Source: Promethearchaeota archaeon (GTDB lineage: Archaea > Asgardarchaeota > Lokiarchaeia > Sigyniarchaeales > Promethearchaeaceae). From it: a DNA stretch of 6,411 bases. Below the pieces are notes generated by a model. The model saw only the letters and a program-made list of their open reading frames with translations. It ran no database searches and had not been told where the DNA came from. The DNA lies in assembly GCA_014729055.1 (NCBI GenBank), contig WJKO01000682.1, positions 1 to 6,411 on the forward strand, given 5' to 3'. Both the position numbers and the translations under genes were made by a program. Below, piece by piece: positions 6,152-6,411 of this stretch (position 1 is the first letter of the stretch; each line of letters opens with the position of its first letter).

Positions 6152-6159
6152 TATATTTT
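6152..6159 (-). promoter_or_regulatory. Possible internal TATA element between vps4 and vps25
   Basis: The vps4-vps25 gap reads AAAATATA on the minus strand, in an almost pure A/T stretch. It is too close to the ATG at 6142 for a leaderless start there. It is about 34 bases before the second in-frame ATG (6121, M8), so a start just ahead of M8 would be possible. No Shine-Dalgarno precedes either ATG. It may equally be ordinary AT-rich spacer. Confidence 0.22.
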
Positions 6160-6162
6160 AAT

Positions 6163-6411
6163 TTAACCGCCGTATTCTTTAAGCCATTCTTCAAATTTAT
6201 CAAGCTCTTCTTTTCCAACGGTAGGTTTAATCTTGTTCAAAGAAATAGTATAATCTTCAAGACTTACAGGGCGTACTTCTATATTGTCTCCCCTTTGTAA
6301 TGATCCAGATTGATCTAAATCCCTAATAGGTCTCATAATTGCTTCTCGGCATAAAATTGCAATATCGGAACCAGAATAACCCTCAGTAAGCTCCGCTAGC
6401 TTATCATAATC
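6163..6411 (-). CDS. vps4: Vps4-family AAA ATPase, C-terminal part (partial at right edge)
   Basis: The last 82 residues and the stop codon are present; the N-terminal MIT domain and the Walker A and B motifs lie outside the window. The fragment starts in the small helical subdomain of the AAA module. ELTEGYSGSDIAILCREAIM matches the signature of Vps4/katanin-class ATPases, where yeast Vps4 has MTEGYSGSDIAVVVKDALM. It continues with RPIRDL and a short segment in place of the longer eukaryotic beta-domain region. It ends with VSLEDYTISLNKIKPTV followed by an acidic C-terminal helix closing in YGG, matching the KSTRPTV-plus-helix end specific to Vps4. In eukaryotes and Cdv-bearing archaea this enzyme disassembles ESCRT-III filaments using ATP. 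It is the first gene visible in the minus-strand run, 20 bp ahead of the Vps25-like gene. Confidence 0.93.
   Translation of the reverse strand, partial: DYDKLAELTEGYSGSDIAILCREAIMRPIRDLDQSGSLQRGDNIEVRPVSLEDYTISLNKIKPTVGKEELDKFEEWLKEYGG

Overview
This window most likely comes from an Asgard (Promethearchaeati) archaeon. Two genes next to each other on the minus strand encode parts of a eukaryote-type ESCRT machine. The first is the C-terminal end of a Vps4-family AAA ATPase, which runs off the right edge. The second is a protein whose last ~170 residues align, in my reading, with the ESCRT-II subunit Vps25. Only Asgard archaea are known among prokaryotes to encode ESCRT-II together with Vps4. 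The AT-rich sequence, the SDS22-type leucine-rich-repeat protein and the apparently leaderless promoters fit this. A Loki- or Hel-archaeial lineage is plausible but cannot be fixed from this window.

Layout. 1-133 is short intergenic sequence that may hold the tail of an upstream gene. It also holds an unusual tandem array of an 11-bp TATA-like unit whose last copy supplies a start codon. The plus strand then carries an LRR protein with a four-cysteine C-terminal domain (134-1375), a six-helix membrane protein resembling DUF998 (1426-2031) and a 73-residue winged-helix protein (2093-2314). From 2295 to the right edge everything reads on the minus strand. In transcription order: vps4 (partial), coiled-coil/Vps25, a galactokinase-type GHMP sugar kinase, a sugar-phosphate nucleotidyltransferase, and an alkaline-phosphatase-superfamily phosphodiesterase. 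Gaps between these genes are 20, 18, 2 and 18 bp, so they look like one operon. The wHTH gene and the phosphodiesterase gene converge and overlap by 20 bp at their 3' ends.

How the genes work together. Vps25 (ESCRT-II) and Vps4 (ESCRT-III disassembly) belong to one membrane-remodelling pathway. The kinase and nucleotidyltransferase make a logical pair: free sugar to sugar-1-phosphate to NDP-sugar. The phosphodiesterase could act on that product or on a derived phosphodiester. Whether the ESCRT and sugar-activation modules share a function or only a transcript cannot be told from sequence. No tRNA, rRNA, CRISPR array or insertion sequence was seen, and there is no gene-free stretch longer than about 130 bases.
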